Source: PNKC01 sp038323265 (GTDB taxonomy: Bacteria > Chloroflexota > Dehalococcoidia > Tepidiformales > Tepidiformaceae). From it: DNA of 5,140 nucleotides. Every line of letters begins with the position of its first letter. The stretch's first letter is position 1. Made by a program: the position numbers and the translations under genes. The notes under the pieces were generated by a model. The model saw nothing but the letters and a program-made list of their open reading frames with translations. It ran no database searches and was not told where the DNA came from. The stretch is from the NCBI GenBank assembly GCA_038323265.1, contig JBBQGT010000171.1:1-5140 (forward strand), in the 5' to 3' direction. Below are positions 4,653-5,140 of this stretch, one piece after another.

Positions 4653-4697
4653 CTCGGTGTCAGCACCGAGAGAAAGTCAGGGGCTGGCACCGGTGCC
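4653..4697. promoter_or_regulatory. Two palindromes sharing a CGGTG/CACCG half-site between divergent genes
   Basis: CTCGGTG at 4653-4659 and CACCGAG at 4664-4670 form a perfect 7-bp stem with loop TCAG. GGCACCGGTGCC at 4686-4697 is a perfect 12-bp palindrome. Both contain CGGTG and CACCG, and their centres (4661.5 and 4691.5) are 30 bp apart, near three helical turns. They lie in the 133 bp between the chimera start (4630) and the membrane gene start (4764). A dimeric regulator operator pair is the simplest reading. The first could also form an RNA hairpin in the chimera leader. Confidence 0.45.
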
Positions 4698-4763
4698 GGG
4701 CAGGTGGCGGAGTAGTACTTTTCTCCTCGCAATGGCGATGCGCCGTAGCAGAAGGAGTTCCAC

Positions 4764-5140
4764 ATGTCAGTCATTGGTCCACGCCTCGCCGCGGTGCTAG
4801 GGATAGCGTTCGCGGTCCTTCTCTTTCTGGGAGTCGCCTCGTTAAGCGTTCCGCACGAGGTCAGCGATCAGGAGATAGTCGACTGGTGGCGGGACAGCGC
4901 TAACCAGAACGCTGCCATCATCAGCATGTACTTCGTCGCCTTTTCGGCCCTCGCCCTTGTCCTGTTCCTTGGCCATCTGCGCGAACGGCTGAACGGCGAA
5001 GGTGGCACAGCCGGAAACGCAATGTTTGCAGTAGGCACCGGCGCATTCGTCACGATTCTCTCATCGGCTGCGATGCGAGGAGTGATCGGTGCGGCGGTGA
5101 AGGACAACGAACCTCTCCCCGGCGTGGATACGCTGCGCTA
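4764..5140 (+). CDS. Integral membrane protein of unknown function, 3' end beyond the window
   Basis: 125 codons are visible from ATG 4764, which follows GAAGGAG (4751-4757) with a 6-nt gap, an excellent ribosome binding site. Likely membrane spans are residues 8-27 (LAAVLGIAFAVLLFLGVASL), 51-71 (AIISMYFVAFSALALVLFLG) and about 85-112 (a Gly/Ala-rich stretch). Between spans 1 and 2 a short loop holds VSDQEIVDWWRDSANQNA (33-50), and after span 2 comes HLRERL (71-76), a positive inside-type segment. This layout resembles small four-span or longer hypothetical membrane proteins common in Actinobacteria and relatives, which carry a W-[YW]-x-D-S-x-N-type loop. No function is known to me. It is divergent from the DinB chimera across a region with two palindromes. 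The frame is still open at position 5140. Confidence 0.85.
   Translation, partial: MSVIGPRLAAVLGIAFAVLLFLGVASLSVPHEVSDQEIVDWWRDSANQNAAIISMYFVAFSALALVLFLGHLRERLNGEGGTAGNAMFAVGTGAFVTILSSAAMRGVIGAAVKDNEPLPGVDTLR

Noticed and set aside
4631..4774. N-terminal extension of the DinB chimera to a start at 4774
   Set aside because: It would overlap the ribosome binding site and start of the divergent membrane gene, and the 48 extra residues show no conserved feature. ATG 4630 has a purine-rich GAGAAGG upstream.
1..5140. Integron gene-cassette array, suggested by the many small VOC, SRPBCC, DinB and YciI-type genes
   Set aside because: Genes point both ways, some overlap, and I see no attC-like imperfect repeats between them and no integrase.

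Overview
This window looks like accessory DNA from a bacterial chromosome with fairly high GC (roughly 60% by eye), most likely from a soil-type bacterium. The gene families (VOC/glyoxalase, AHSA1-type SRPBCC with ArsR, DinB, DGPF/YciI, CGNR zinc finger, RibD-C) are abundant together in Actinobacteria, Acidobacteria, Chloroflexota and their relatives. The sequence alone does not fix the phylum. There are no rRNA or tRNA genes, no CRISPR array, and no recognisable transposase or integrase.

Layout. Positions 1-137 (minus) hold the 5' end of a YciI/DGPF-family gene with a one-base frameshift. Positions 360-1064 (minus) encode a CGNR zinc-finger regulator whose N-terminal ABATE region appears to carry an extra helix-turn-helix. 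A 131-bp divergent region with a 26-bp inverted repeat and a TTGACA promoter candidate separates it from a truncated RibD-C/dihydrofolate-reductase-like fragment (from 1196, plus). An intact PhnB-type VOC gene follows (1530-1982, plus). Convergent to that is a minus-strand block, read from right to left: a membrane/DinB chimera (4630-3827), a 17-codon ORF coupled to an AraC regulator (3769-3329), a second VOC protein (3318-2908), an AHSA1-type SRPBCC protein (2760-2308) and an ArsR repressor (2321-1986). At the right end, divergent from the chimera, a membrane protein (4764 onward, plus) runs off the window.

How the genes may work together. The minus-strand block places small ligand-binding or detoxification domains (DinB, VOC, SRPBCC) next to single-domain regulators (AraC, ArsR). 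SRPBCC and ArsR overlap by 14 bases, and AraC and VOC are 10 bases apart, so both are probably co-transcribed pairs. An inverted repeat over the SRPBCC ribosome binding site is a candidate ArsR operator. Substrates cannot be read from the sequence.

The most unusual aspects are signs of recombination or decay and of regulatory novelty: a histidine-kinase-like membrane sensor N-terminus joined in frame to a DinB domain lacking its first helix; a RibD-C remnant that still has a promoter and ribosome binding site; the frameshifted YciI gene; the HTH inserted in the CGNR protein; two small unannotated ORFs; and paired palindromes 30 bp apart in the 4631-4763 intergenic region. None of this proves a new system. 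The membrane-DinB fusion and the CGNR-HTH protein are the best candidates for something undescribed.
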